The position numbers were made by a program, and so were the translations under genes. From an uncultured Clostridia bacterium (lineage in GTDB: Bacteria; Bacillota; Clostridia; TANB77; CAG-508), in contig CANRMR010000009.1 of assembly GCA_947631785.1 (NCBI GenBank), forward strand, positions 1-53,762: a DNA stretch of 53,762 nt, read 5' to 3'. The notes beneath the pieces are model-generated. The model saw only the letters and a list, made by a program, of their open reading frames with translations, was not told the DNA's origin and did no database searches. This document shows positions 20,283 to 28,919 of the stretch, piece after piece (positions within the stretch are counted from its first letter, which is position 1; every line of letters begins with the position of its first letter).

Positions 20283-21820
20283 TTAGTTTTTCCAATATTT
20301 TCTATCTAAGCTTCTATATAAAATTGCTTCTGCTAAATGTTTTGATTTAATATTTTTACTTTCATCTAAATCTGCAATTGTTCTTGCTACTTTTAAAATA
20401 CGCCCATGAGCTCTTGCACTTAACCCTAATTTTTCAAATGCATTTTGCAGTATTTTTTTACCTTCGTTATCTAGTTTGCAATACTTTTCTATTAATTTTG
20501 GTGTAAGCTCTGCATTTGAATATATTCCATATTCTTTGTATCTTTCTTGTTGCAATTTTCTTGCTTTATCAACTCTTTGTTTAATTTGACTTGAAGTTTC
20601 AATTTTTTCATCACTTTCTAGTTTTTGATATTTTACTTGTGTTACTTCAATTTGAATGTCTATTCTATCTAAAAGTGGCCCACTAATTTTTCCCATATAT
20701 CTTGATATTGCAAGTGGTGTACATGTACATTCTTTTTCTTTTGAACCATAATAGCCACAAGGACATGGATTCATAGATGCAACAAACATAAAATTGCATG
20801 GGTAACTTAAACTTGCATTTACTCTACTTATTGTAACTGTTCTATCTTCTAGTGGTCCTCTTAGCACCTCTAATGTACTTTTATTAAATTCTGGTAACTC
20901 ATCTAAAAATAGTACACCAAAATGTGCTAGACTAATTTCTCCAGGTTTTGGTATTCTTCCTCCTCCTACTAATGAGCTTGTAGATACTGTATGGTGTGGT
21001 GCTCTGTATGGTCTGCTTGTAAGTATTGGTACATCTTTAGGTAACACTCCTGCTACACTATGTATTTTTGTTACCTCTAATGCTTCATTAAATGTTAAAT
21101 CTGGCAAAATTGATGGCATACGTCTTGCAAGCATTGTTTTACCAGAACCAGGACTTCCCGTCATAAGCACATTATGTCCACCGAGCTGCTGCAACTTCTA
21201 ATGCTCTTTTTACATTTTCTTGTCCTTTTACTTCTGAAAAATCTAGTTTGTATTGTTTTTGATTATGGAAAAATTCTTGTATATTTACTTTTGGTGGTAT
21301 TATTTTTTCTTTATCATTTAAATAATTTACTACTTGTTTTAAATTTTTTACTCCAATTACTTCTATTCCTTCTACAATTGATGCTTCTTTTGCATTTTCT
21401 ATTGGCAAAATAACTCTTTTTATATTTAAATTTTTTGCCTCTATGCACATAGGTAATACTCCATTTACTTTATTTATTTTTCCATCTAATGATAATTCTC
21501 CAATAAAAACTGTATCTTCTAAATTTTGCACTTTTATTTCTTCAAAATTAATTAAAATTCCTATTGCAATTGACAAGTCAAAAAAAGATCCTTCTTTTTT
21601 TGTATTTGCTGGTGCTAAATTTACAACAATTTTTCTACTTTGGAACTCATATCCAGAGTTTTTAATAGCAGTTCTTACTCTTTCTTTTGCTTCTTTTAAA
21701 CTTGCATCAGGAAGTCCAACAATTTGCCACTCTGGCATACCGGGCTGATACATCTACTTGCACATCAATTAGATATCCATCTAATCCATGCAAAGACATG
21801 CTTTTTACAATAGATAACAT
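20283..21820 (-). CDS. comM: ComM/YifB-family Mg-chelatase-like AAA ATPase, frame broken at two CGG sites
   Basis: A branch-migration helicase that helps integrate transforming DNA in other bacteria. The full gene runs from the ATG at 21820 (after AGAGGT; opening MLSIVKSMSLHGLDG) to 20283. Two in-frame CGG triplets (21742-21740 and 21183-21181) throw the frame. Skipping each C restores DVSAGMPEWQIVGLPD and VAAAGGHNVLMTGSPGSGKT (Walker A), both family-conserved glycines, giving 511 aa. Other motifs: LGVLFLDELPEF (Walker B), a Cys cluster MNPCPCGYYG and GLSARAHGRILKVARTIADL. The region 21172-21820 would otherwise be read as two dead fragments. It is grouped with dprA and yraN. Confidence 0.9.
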
Positions 21821-22101
21821 ATAAAATTACCTCTTTTCTATATTTGTTTTTTTGTTTGGAAATTAAGATTTTCTGAATGAAAATCTTTTTTAGAATTTAA
21901 ATTAATCTATAATTAGATTATCAACTTTTTTGTAATTTGTCAAGATTTTTTATATTTTTGTTAAAGTTTTTATATTTTGCAAATTTAGTACATTTGTTGG
22001 CAAGAAAAAATCTTTGACCTACCTTGTGCAATACCTTGTCATATTTATTTTTTTATTTGAATATATTCTAATAATTCATATATTTATTAAGGAGGCTTCT
22101 T

Positions 22102-22644
22102 ATGTTTGTTTGTAATTTAAAATTAAATGGTCAAAAATTATTTAAAATATTGTTTATTATTTTCTTTATTGTTGCTGCTATTTTACTATGCATTGCAACT
22201 TATAAAATTATGTTCCAAAATAAAAAAGAAGAAATTGGAGATGAAATGAATTCATTAAAATCTAGTGAACTTTTAACTTCTAACTATACTAATGTATTGA
22301 AAGCTGTACATGATAACTTAGATAATTATATAGGTCAAGAAATAAGTTTTAGTGGATATGTTTATCGTGTTTATGATTTGCAAGAAAATCAATTTGTTTT
22401 GGCAAGAGACATGATTATTGATTCAAATTTTCAAACGCTTGTTGTTGGTTTTTTATGCGAATGTGATAATGCAAAAGAATTTCAAGATAATACTTGGATT
22501 CATATTAATGGAACGATTGAAAAAGGAAACTATCATGGCGATATTCCTGTTTTAAAAATAACTAAAATAGAGAAAATACAAAGACCAAATGATGAATATG
22601 TTTATCCACCAGATGATTCTTACGTTCCAACTGACAAAATTTAA
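22102..22644 (+). CDS. Membrane-anchored DUF1980/TIGR03943-like protein
   Basis: 180 aa. The N-terminal membrane segment (LFIIFFIVAAILLCIATYKI) is followed by an extracytoplasmic OB-like domain: YIGQEISFSGYVYRVYD, FVLARDMIIDS, VVGFLCECD, WIHINGTIEKGNYHGDIPVL and a tail with YVYPPDDSYVPT. These stretches match the C-terminal domain of DUF1980 proteins, which in other bacteria accompany permeases of the YcgR/UPF0718 type. That partner is not present here. AAGGAGG precedes the ATG. The upstream 281 bp (21821-22101) contain one short hairpin (about 21867-21890) and no gene. Confidence 0.7.
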   Translation: MFVCNLKLNGQKLFKILFIIFFIVAAILLCIATYKIMFQNKKEEIGDEMNSLKSSELLTSNYTNVLKAVHDNLDNYIGQEISFSGYVYRVYDLQENQFVLARDMIIDSNFQTLVVGFLCECDNAKEFQDNTWIHINGTIEKGNYHGDIPVLKITKIEKIQRPNDEYVYPPDDSYVPTDKI

Positions 22645-22651
22645 ACCATAC

Positions 22652-23746
22652 TTACCTATCAAATATAGATTTTAAAAATCCTTTGTCTATCATTGTTCCA
22701 TAAATATTTTTTAATATAATCAAAACAATTGGACCTATAAACATTCCAATTACTCCAATAAGTTTAAAACCTGTATACATTGCTATAATAGTAAATATTG
22801 GATGAATTCCTATATGACTACTTACTATTCTAGGCTCTAGTATTTGTCTTGTAATTATTATAATTGCAAATATAGCAAGTAAACTAATTGCAAGCACGAT
22901 ATCTCCATTAATACCAGAAATTATTGCCCATGGTACCATAACCGTACCAGAACCTAAAATTGGAAGTGCATCTACAAATCCTATTAAAAGTGCAGCAAGT
23001 AATGGATATTTTACATTTTGACCTAAGAAGTGTAATATTAGCAGTCCTACAAGTACAATTACAAATGAAATAATAATAAGAATAATCTGTGCTTTTAAAT
23101 ATCCACCAAGTGTATTTATTAATTCTTTTAAATGTATACCTATTTTTTTTACCCATCTTTTAGGCATGTGATGTTCTACTTGATCTAGCATATATACTTT
23201 GTCTGTACAAATAAAGTACAATGACAATGTTGTTATAACTACATAAATTGCAACTGTAGGAATACTAGTTACTACATTTATTAATGTACTTAAGGCATTT
23301 TTTATAAAATTTGATAATGTATTTAAAAAATCTAATGCTGATGCTTGTATTGTATTTTTTACTTCATCTGGTATTTGTATTTTGCTAAAATCTATATGGC
23401 TTATTATATTTTGAAATTGTGAATATAATTTTTCAAAATAATCATTTAATCCATTTAATAAATTAGAACTTTCTGAAACAAGCCCTGTAATTCCCCATAT
23501 TAAAAGACCAATAATAATTGAAAACACAAAAATAAGAACACAAATTGCGCTTACCTTTCTGGATAATCTTGTCTTTTTCATTAAAAAACGTATCATAGGT
23601 TCTATTAAAATAGATATAATAAAAGCAATTAAAAATGGCATATAAAATATTGCTAATTTAAATGCTAAATATACACCTAAAATTGATATAAGAAAAGTTA
23701 AAATTCTTTTTCCTACTTTTGCATAATAATTTATATCTACTACCAA
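22652..23746 (-). CDS. AI-2E/YtvI-type transporter-family membrane protein
   Basis: 364 aa with about eight hydrophobic segments arranged as in the AI-2E transporter (PF01594) family. Typical blocks are AKVGKRILTFLISILGVYL near the start, the amphipathic loop VEHHMPKRWVKKIGIHLKEL, and VDALPILGSGTVMVPWAII and HIGIHPIFTIIAMYTGFKLI near the end. In spore-formers the closest relatives are the sporulation protein YtvI; other members export ions or signals. Substrate cannot be told from sequence. It converges with the DUF1980-like gene, 7 bp apart. Confidence 0.85.
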   Translation of the reverse strand: MVVDINYYAKVGKRILTFLISILGVYLAFKLAIFYMPFLIAFIISILIEPMIRFLMKKTRLSRKVSAICVLIFVFSIIIGLLIWGITGLVSESSNLLNGLNDYFEKLYSQFQNIISHIDFSKIQIPDEVKNTIQASALDFLNTLSNFIKNALSTLINVVTSIPTVAIYVVITTLSLYFICTDKVYMLDQVEHHMPKRWVKKIGIHLKELINTLGGYLKAQIILIIISFVIVLVGLLILHFLGQNVKYPLLAALLIGFVDALPILGSGTVMVPWAIISGINGDIVLAISLLAIFAIIIITRQILEPRIVSSHIGIHPIFTIIAMYTGFKLIGVIGMFIGPIVLIILKNIYGTMIDKGFLKSIFDR

Positions 23747-23852
23747 ATTTTACCACTTCCAATCTGTATGTATTTATATCATTTTTTCCAAATATTGTCA
23801 ATTATAATATGATTAATTTAAAATTATATGTATATTAAAATTATCTATATTT

Positions 23853-24047
23853 AAAAAAGCAAAAGTTATAATTTTAAAATTAATAAACTTCGTCGTTCAC
23901 TCGACTTACACATAAATTCTATAAAAAATTTTTTCAGCGCCCTCACAGGCGTGTGAGATTCCCTAAAAAAATTTTTTAAGAATTTCTAAGTTTAATTCTC
24001 GTTCAATTCCTTGTTTATATTTTAAAATTATAATCTTTTGCTTTTTC
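23853..24047. repeat. Long palindrome with inserted 136-bp core element, copy 1
   Basis: Outer arms (left 23853-23882, right 24019-24047) are complementary over about 28 bp (AAAAAGCAAAAG against CTTTTGCTTTTT, continuing inward). Between them lies a core (23883-24018) that recurs at 27717-27855 with about 75-80% identity. The core begins ATAAACTTCGTCGTTC and ends with TTCCTTGTTTAT, and it contains a hairpin CTCACA-GGCG-TGTGAG plus an A/T-rich stem. The outer arms differ completely between the two copies yet stay complementary in each. It sits after the CBS gene, where a terminator is expected. This is what the gene-free stretch 23747-24174 holds. Confidence 0.75.
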
Positions 24048-24174
24048 CATTATTTTTTTTATTATTTTTTAATTTTTTTCTATTATTTATTTTTATTATT
24101 TTTTAATTTTTTTCTATTATTTATTTAATTATAATATTTTTTGGCTATATATTAAAAAATTTTAATACAAATTC

Positions 24175-24615
24175 TTATTCTGCATTTTTATTATTATGTT
24201 TATTACAAATACATTCTACAGTATCTGATACTTGTTTACCACTTACATTTTGTTCATTTGCTAAATCTCCTAGTGTTAAAATTCCTACAATTTTATCATT
24301 TTCTAGTACTGGTATTCTTCTAATTTGCAAGTCAGACATCATTTTTGTTGCTTCTTCAACGTCTGTATCTGAGTTACAACAACATACACTACTTGTCATT
24401 ATTTGCGTAACTGGTGTTTGATTTGCATCTTTGTCGCATGCAACAGTTCTTAAAATAATGTCTCTATCTGTTAAAACACCTACTACGCATTCATTATCAT
24501 CACATACTGGTATGCAGCCTACATGGTTTTCACACATTAATTTTGCAGCTTTACTTACAGAATCGTTTGTATTACAATAACATACTCCTTGACTCATACA
24601 ATCTTTTACTTTCAT
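24175..24615 (-). CDS. Tandem CBS-domain protein
   Basis: 146 aa comprising one Bateman module of two CBS domains: MKVKDCMSQGVCYCNTND, AAKLMCENHVGCIPVCDD, VVGVLTDRDIILRTV and then TQIMTSSVCCCNSDTD, MSDLQIRRIPVLENDKIVGI and LTLGDLANE. CBS pairs bind adenosyl ligands and act as energy or redox-dependent regulators. The unusual feature is the number of cysteines (CCCN, CVCYCN, ECICN), which suggests metal or thiol sensing (inference). The ATG follows GAAAGG. Terminator-like palindrome downstream. Confidence 0.85.
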   Translation of the reverse strand: MKVKDCMSQGVCYCNTNDSVSKAAKLMCENHVGCIPVCDDNECVVGVLTDRDIILRTVACDKDANQTPVTQIMTSSVCCCNSDTDVEEATKMMSDLQIRRIPVLENDKIVGILTLGDLANEQNVSGKQVSDTVECICNKHNNKNAE

Positions 24616-24679
24616 AAATTTACCAACCTTTCTTTTTACTTTCTTTATATATTGTGCACAAGTTGGTATATTTTATACA

Positions 24680-24727
24680 AAAAAAATACTAAGATTTTCT
24701 ATCATATAACAAATCTTAGTATTTTTA
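24680..24727 (-). terminator. Rho-independent terminator
   Basis: The inverted repeat AAATACTAAGATTT/AAATCTTAGTATTT with a T-run on the minus strand follows the 24733-25254 gene. Confidence 0.85.
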
Positions 24728-24732
24728 TATTC

Positions 24733-25254
24733 TTAATATAAATATTCATTACCTAAAAATCTTTGCTCATAAATTGATCTTGGCATTGGTGGCCTTCCTT
24801 GCATATATGGTGGTCTTGGTCTATTTGGTCTTTGATTTTGCAATAATTCTTTTAATATTAATATTTTTATTAAATCTCTTAATATAAAGTTTTGATCTCT
24901 TTTTTCTTCTTTTTTTACATCTTTGGAATTTGCATTTTTAGAATCTACACTTCTTGTTCCAGCTTGTATGTTGTTACCTATATTTATTTGTGGTTCCACA
25001 TTTATATATATGTCATTTACCATATTTTCTATAACTTCATCTGTTATTTTATCTGGAACATTGGCACAATTTTTGCATACTATTGGATAAATTATTTTAT
25101 ATATTTCTGGATATAATTCTTCTAAATTTATATCATCATTTATTTGTCTTGTCATATTATAATCATCCATATACATATTATATGTACTATCTTTATATGG
25201 TATATTATACCCTAATACACTCCTCATATATTCTTCATAATCTTGATTATACAT
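24733..25254 (-). CDS. Conserved hypothetical, possibly spore-coat-associated
   Basis: 173 aa, Tyr-, Asn- and Met-rich at the N-terminus (YMDDYNMTRQINDDIN). The central block LEELYPEIYKIIYPIVCKNC, with ITDEVIENMVNDIYINVEP, is of a kind seen in hypothetical proteins of spore-forming Clostridia. It has a Lys-rich linker and a C-terminal RPNRPRPPYMQGRPPMP proline/arginine segment. There is no signal peptide or membrane span. A coat or spore-envelope role is a guess based on composition. It has its own ribosome-binding site (GAGG) and terminator. Confidence 0.6.
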   Translation of the reverse strand: MYNQDYEEYMRSVLGYNIPYKDSTYNMYMDDYNMTRQINDDINLEELYPEIYKIIYPIVCKNCANVPDKITDEVIENMVNDIYINVEPQINIGNNIQAGTRSVDSKNANSKDVKKEEKRDQNFILRDLIKILILKELLQNQRPNRPRPPYMQGRPPMPRSIYEQRFLGNEYLY

Positions 25255-25305
25255 AGAAATTACCTCCTCTTATTTATTTATAATATTAGAGAAGGTATTA
25301 ATGTG

Positions 25306-26706
25306 TTACAAATTATTTACTAATTTTTTAAATTGATTTCCCCTATCTGCAAAGTCTTTAAATAAGTCAAAACTTGCACTTGCAGGTGAAAATAATACAA
25401 TTTGACCTTTTTTTGCAACTTTTTTTGCTATTTGTACAGTTTGTGCTAGGTTTTCACATTTATATATATCAATTTGTTTTTTTTGCACTTTTTCTTCTTC
25501 CTTTACTGCGTTATATATTTTTTCTGATGTTTGCCCCATTAAAATTAATGTTTTTACCTTTTCAAGTATTGGCTTTGCAATTGGAGTATAATCTAAATGT
25601 TTATCATATCCTCCTGCAATTAAAATAATTTCTTCATTAAATGATTTTAATCCTGCAATTGTTCTTGTTGGACTTGTTCCTATTGAATCATTATACCATT
25701 TTACATCATCAATTTGTCTTACAAGCTCTAGCCTATGTTCCACTCCTTTAAATTCTTTAATTGTATTTATTTGGGCATTGGTATCTACTAATGTTTTTGT
25801 TGCACAAATTGCAGCACATATATTTTCGTAATTATGAATTCCTCTTAAGTTTATTTCTTTTGTTTTAATTAGGTGCTTTCTAATTTTATTTTCACATTCT
25901 TTTATTACGTCATCATCTAATATTACTCCATTATCTAACTTTTCTTTGCTACTAAAATATATTACTTTTCCTTTTGCATCTTTTGCACAGTTTCTTGTTA
26001 TTTCGTTGTCATAGTTTAGTACAACAATATCCTTTTCATTTTGATTTTTATATATATTTTTTTTGGCATCTATATATTCTTCATAAGAACTATGTATATT
26101 TAAATGATTTGGCGTTATATTGGTAATTACTGCTATGTGTGGGCTTATTTTCATTTCCATTAATTGAAAACTGCTTAGTTCTAGTATTATTATATCTTCT
26201 GGTTTCATTTGTTTTAATTTAGTAAATAAAGGTGTTCCAATGTTTCCTCCTAAATAGCAATTATACCCTTTTTTACTTATCATTTCATATATTAAAGTAG
26301 TTGTTGTAGTTTTTCCATCACTTCCAGTTACTCCTATAACTGTTCCTGGACACATTTCCATAAGCATTTCTATTTCAGATGTAACAATTGCACCATTTTC
26401 TTTTTCTTTGTTTATTTCTTGAATATTTGGCATACAACTTGGTGAACGAAAGATAATATCAAATCCATGTAGTTTTGACAGATTGTTTTTTCCAAAAGAA
26501 AATTCCATTGTATAATTTGTAATTTTATCCATTACATCTTTTGGTATATCCTCCATTTGCCTTGAATCAAAAACTGTAACTTTAGCACCAAGGTCATGAA
26601 AATAGTCAAGCAGTGGTATATTACTTACCCCAAGTCCAATAATTGCAAGTTTCTTCTGTTTTACATATTCTTCAAACTGTTTTAATTTTTCATTTTCATA
26701 TTCCAT
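25306..26706 (-). CDS. murD: UDP-N-acetylmuramoylalanine-D-glutamate ligase
   Basis: Adds D-glutamate to UDP-MurNAc-L-alanine in peptidoglycan precursor synthesis. 466 aa from the ATG at 26706 after AGGAGG; the open frame extends upstream but without a ribosome-binding site. The N-terminal Rossmann domain has KKLAIIGLGVSNIPLLDYF, the ATP loop GVTGSDGKTTTTTLI, the central ELSSFQLMEM and ITPNHLNIHSSYEEY, and the C-terminal VEHRLELVRQI and WYNDSIGTSPTRT, then FSPASASFDLFKDFADRGNQ. No other mur gene adjoins it. Confidence 0.96.
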   Translation of the reverse strand: MEYENEKLKQFEEYVKQKKLAIIGLGVSNIPLLDYFHDLGAKVTVFDSRQMEDIPKDVMDKITNYTMEFSFGKNNLSKLHGFDIIFRSPSCMPNIQEINKEKENGAIVTSEIEMLMEMCPGTVIGVTGSDGKTTTTTLIYEMISKKGYNCYLGGNIGTPLFTKLKQMKPEDIIILELSSFQLMEMKISPHIAVITNITPNHLNIHSSYEEYIDAKKNIYKNQNEKDIVVLNYDNEITRNCAKDAKGKVIYFSSKEKLDNGVILDDDVIKECENKIRKHLIKTKEINLRGIHNYENICAAICATKTLVDTNAQINTIKEFKGVEHRLELVRQIDDVKWYNDSIGTSPTRTIAGLKSFNEEIILIAGGYDKHLDYTPIAKPILEKVKTLILMGQTSEKIYNAVKEEEKVQKKQIDIYKCENLAQTVQIAKKVAKKGQIVLFSPASASFDLFKDFADRGNQFKKLVNNL

Positions 26707-26907
26707 TTTTTTCCTCCTGTTACATTTATATTTTATTCTTTTTTTCATTCTACGTTTACTTTTGTTTTTATTATATCTCAAAATGCTGAATTTAACAACT
26801 TTTTTTAAAAAAATAAATGTATATAGTTTTTATTTTTGTACATAATAAATTTAGATAGATTTTCTCTATTTAATTTTTTTAATTTTCATATTGGAGGTGC
26901 TTGTAAT

Positions 26908-27015
26908 ATGTCAAAGAATAATAATCAAAACAATAACAACAATAACCAAAACAATAACAATAATCAAAATAATAACAACAATAGTAAAAAACAAAATAAT
27001 AATAACAATGACTAG
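26908..27015 (+). CDS. Poly-asparagine micropeptide (35 aa)
   Basis: A short ORF, ATG at 26908 to TAG at 27013, with a good ribosome-binding site (TTGGAGGTG, about eight bases upstream). The peptide is MSK followed by runs of Asn broken by single Gln residues, then SKKQ, more Asn and a final Asp. Codons are AAT and AAC mixed. A strong terminator follows. Start, ribosome-binding site, stop and terminator argue for a real gene despite low complexity. I cannot assign a function; small Asn/Gln-rich peptides are known among spore proteins, but no family motif is seen. Confidence 0.55.
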   Translation: MSKNNNQNNNNNNQNNNNNQNNNNNSKKQNNNNND

Positions 27016-27047
27016 TAACTAAAATAGGTTTGTAAATTGTTTATTAA

Positions 27048-27122
27048 AAACGAGTTTAAAATTTTTTTTAATTTCCTATTAAATAGTAATTTAAGCAAAA
27101 TTTTAAGCTCGTAATTTTTTTG
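27048..27122 (+). terminator. Terminator after the micropeptide gene
   Basis: Long stem ACGAGTTTAAAATTTT/AAAATTTTAAGCTCGT followed by a T-run, 33 bp past the TAG. Confidence 0.75.
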
Positions 27123-27139
27123 ATAAATACATTAAATTA

Positions 27140-27168
27140 TTTACTTTAACAATAATACATGTTATAAT
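27140..27168 (+). promoter_or_regulatory. Likely promoter of smpB
   Basis: TTTACT (27140-27145), 17 bp, then TATAAT (27163-27168), 34 bp upstream of the smpB start. The -10 is consensus and the -35 is weak. Confidence 0.5.
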
Positions 27169-27201
27169 TTCTTTAAGTTATTAAAAGAGAGGTTATTGTA
27201 T

Positions 27202-27654
27202 ATGTCAAGTATTATTGCTAAAAATCCATCTGCAAAACATAATTATACTATACAAACTACATATGAAGCTGGAATTGTTCTTACTGGTACAGAAATTAAG
27301 TCTATTCGTGCTGGAAAGGTTAATTTAAAAGATAGCTATGCATCTATTAAAAATGGTGAAGCGTTTATTTATGGAATGCATATTAGTCCTTATGAACATG
27401 GAAATATTTTTAATAAAGATCCTTTACGTTCTAGAAAACTTTTGCTAAGTAAAAGAGAAATTAACCGTTTAACAGGGCTTATAAAGCAAAAGGGATTAAC
27501 TTTAGTTCCTATGTCACTTTATTTTAAAGGAAGTTTTGTAAAAGTTGAACTTGGTGTTGGAAAGGGTAAAAAACTTTATGATAAGCGTGAGGATTTAGCA
27601 AAAAAAGATGCTCAAATGAAAATTAGAAAAGTGCTGAAAAATTTAAATCGTTAA
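27202..27654 (+). CDS. smpB: SsrA-binding protein SmpB
   Basis: Delivers tmRNA to stalled ribosomes for trans-translation. 150 aa from the ATG at 27202, nine bases past AGAGAGG. Family blocks are [73 protein letters not shown] and the basic C-terminal tail with [16 protein letters not shown]. The tmRNA gene ssrA, often adjacent in Firmicutes, was not seen in the flanks. If CGG really stalls ribosomes in this organism, trans-translation would be relevant, but that is speculation. Confidence 0.97.
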   Translation: MSSIIAKNPSAKHNYTIQTTYEAGIVLTGTEIKSIRAGKVNLKDSYASIKNGEAFIYGMHISPYEHGNIFNKDPLRSRKLLLSKREINRLTGLIKQKGLTLVPMSLYFKGSFVKVELGVGKGKKLYDKREDLAKKDAQMKIRKVLKNLNR

Positions 27655-27676
27655 ATTTACTATACTAAAATAATCT

Positions 27677-27890
27677 AAAAAGCAAACAGGTATTAAAATT
27701 TTTTTTTAAAGTATTGATAAACTTCGTCGTTCAAGCTGATTTTCGTATAAATTCTAAAAAAAATTTTTTCAGCGCCCTCACAATACAGTGTGAGATTCCC
27801 TAAAAAAATTTTTTAAGAATTTCTAAACTCAAATCACTTTCAATTCCTCGTTTATATACTTTAAAAAAATTTTAATACTTGTTTGCTTTT
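27677..27890. repeat. Long palindrome with inserted 139-bp core element, copy 2
   Basis: Outer arms (left 27677-27716, right 27856-27890) are complementary (AAAAGCAAAC...TATTAAAATT against AATTTTAATA...GTTTGCTTTT). The core 27717-27855 is homologous to 23883-24018, with the shared hairpin CTCACA...TGTGAG and shared A/T stem. It lies between the convergent smpB and fba stops. This is what the stretch 27655-27927 holds. Confidence 0.75.
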
Positions 27891-27927
27891 AAATATATTT
27901 TTTATAATGTGTTTATGTTTAAAAAAT

Positions 27928-27955
27928 GGCAGGTGTAAAACCTACCATTTTTTAG
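27928..27955 (-). terminator. Rho-independent terminator after fba
   Basis: Stem AATGGTAGG/CCTGCCATT with one mismatch, ending in a T-run directly past the fba stop. Confidence 0.85.
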
Positions 27956-27957
27956 CC

Positions 27958-28893
27958 TTAGTCTATTTTATTACTTGAACCAAATACATCTTTAATTTTA
28001 TGTTCTACTGCTTGTGAAATTAAATCTCTTGCTGGTGTTAAGTATTTTCTTGGGTCAAATGCTCCTGGATCTTCGGCAAATACTTTTCTAATACTTGCTG
28101 TCATTGCAAGTCTTAGGTCTGTATCTACATTTATTTTAGATACCCCAGATTTACTTGCCTCATTTAGCATTTCATCTGGAACACCTTTTGCCCCTGGAAT
28201 ATCTCCTCCATATTCATTACACATTTGTACTAATTCTGGAATAACAGTAGATGCACCATGTAATACTATTGGTGTGTTTGGTATTTTTTCTTTTACTTGT
28301 TTTAAAATATCAAATCTTAATTTTGCTTCTCCTTTAAATTTGTATGCTCCATGACTTGTTCCAATTGCTATTGCAAGAGAATCACATCCTGTTCTTTCTA
28401 CAAATTCTTTTGCTTGGTCTGGATCTGTATATATTGCATCTTTTGCATCTACATTTACTTCATCTTCTACTCCTGCTAATTTTCCAAGCTCTGCTTCAAC
28501 TACTACACCTTTTTGATGTGCGTATTCTACTACCTTTTTAGTAATTGCAACATTTTCTTCAAAATCATATTTTGATCCATCAATCATAACAGATGTAAAA
28601 CCAGCATCAATACACATTTTACATGTTTCAAAATCTGGTCCATGGTCTAAATGTATTGCAATTGGTACTTCTGGATGTTCTTCTACTGCAGCTTCTACCA
28701 TTTTCATTAAATAATTTACTCTTGCATATTTTATTGCACTAGATGATGCTTGCAATATTACTGGTGATTTTTGTCTTGCTGCAGCATCTACAATTGCTTG
28801 TATAATTTCCATATTGTTTACATTAAATGCACCTATTGCATATCCTTCTTTCATTGATTTTTCAAACATTTTACTTGTTGTTACTAGTGGCAT
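27958..28893 (-). CDS. fba: Class II fructose-bisphosphate aldolase
   Basis: Zinc-dependent cleavage of fructose 1,6-bisphosphate in glycolysis. 311 aa. The family pattern is seen: MPLVTTSKMFEKSMKEGYAI, GAFNVNNMEIIQAIVDAA, VPIAIHLDHGPDFETC (zinc His and catalytic Asp), SVMIDGSKYDFEENV, VEAELGKLAGVEDEV, AIAIGTSHGAYKF and IVLHGASTV (zinc His), then GVSKINVDTDLRLA. All metal and substrate residues visible. Followed by its own terminator. The polysaccharide deacetylase gene upstream is 26 bp away and may be co-transcribed. Confidence 0.97.
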   Translation of the reverse strand: MPLVTTSKMFEKSMKEGYAIGAFNVNNMEIIQAIVDAAARQKSPVILQASSSAIKYARVNYLMKMVEAAVEEHPEVPIAIHLDHGPDFETCKMCIDAGFTSVMIDGSKYDFEENVAITKKVVEYAHQKGVVVEAELGKLAGVEDEVNVDAKDAIYTDPDQAKEFVERTGCDSLAIAIGTSHGAYKFKGEAKLRFDILKQVKEKIPNTPIVLHGASTVIPELVQMCNEYGGDIPGAKGVPDEMLNEASKSGVSKINVDTDLRLAMTASIRKVFAEDPGAFDPRKYLTPARDLISQAVEHKIKDVFGSSNKID

Positions 28894-28919
28894 ATTTTAA
28901 TTCCTCCCTTATATTTAAT

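Noticed and set aside
21867-21890. Hairpin upstream of comM as a riboswitch
   Set aside because: It is only a short stem with a T-run on the opposite strand and no recognisable aptamer.
27655-27930. tmRNA (ssrA) next to smpB
   Set aside because: The region is a repeat with long complementary arms, also found at 23853-24047. No tag ORF or tRNA-Ala-like ends are seen.
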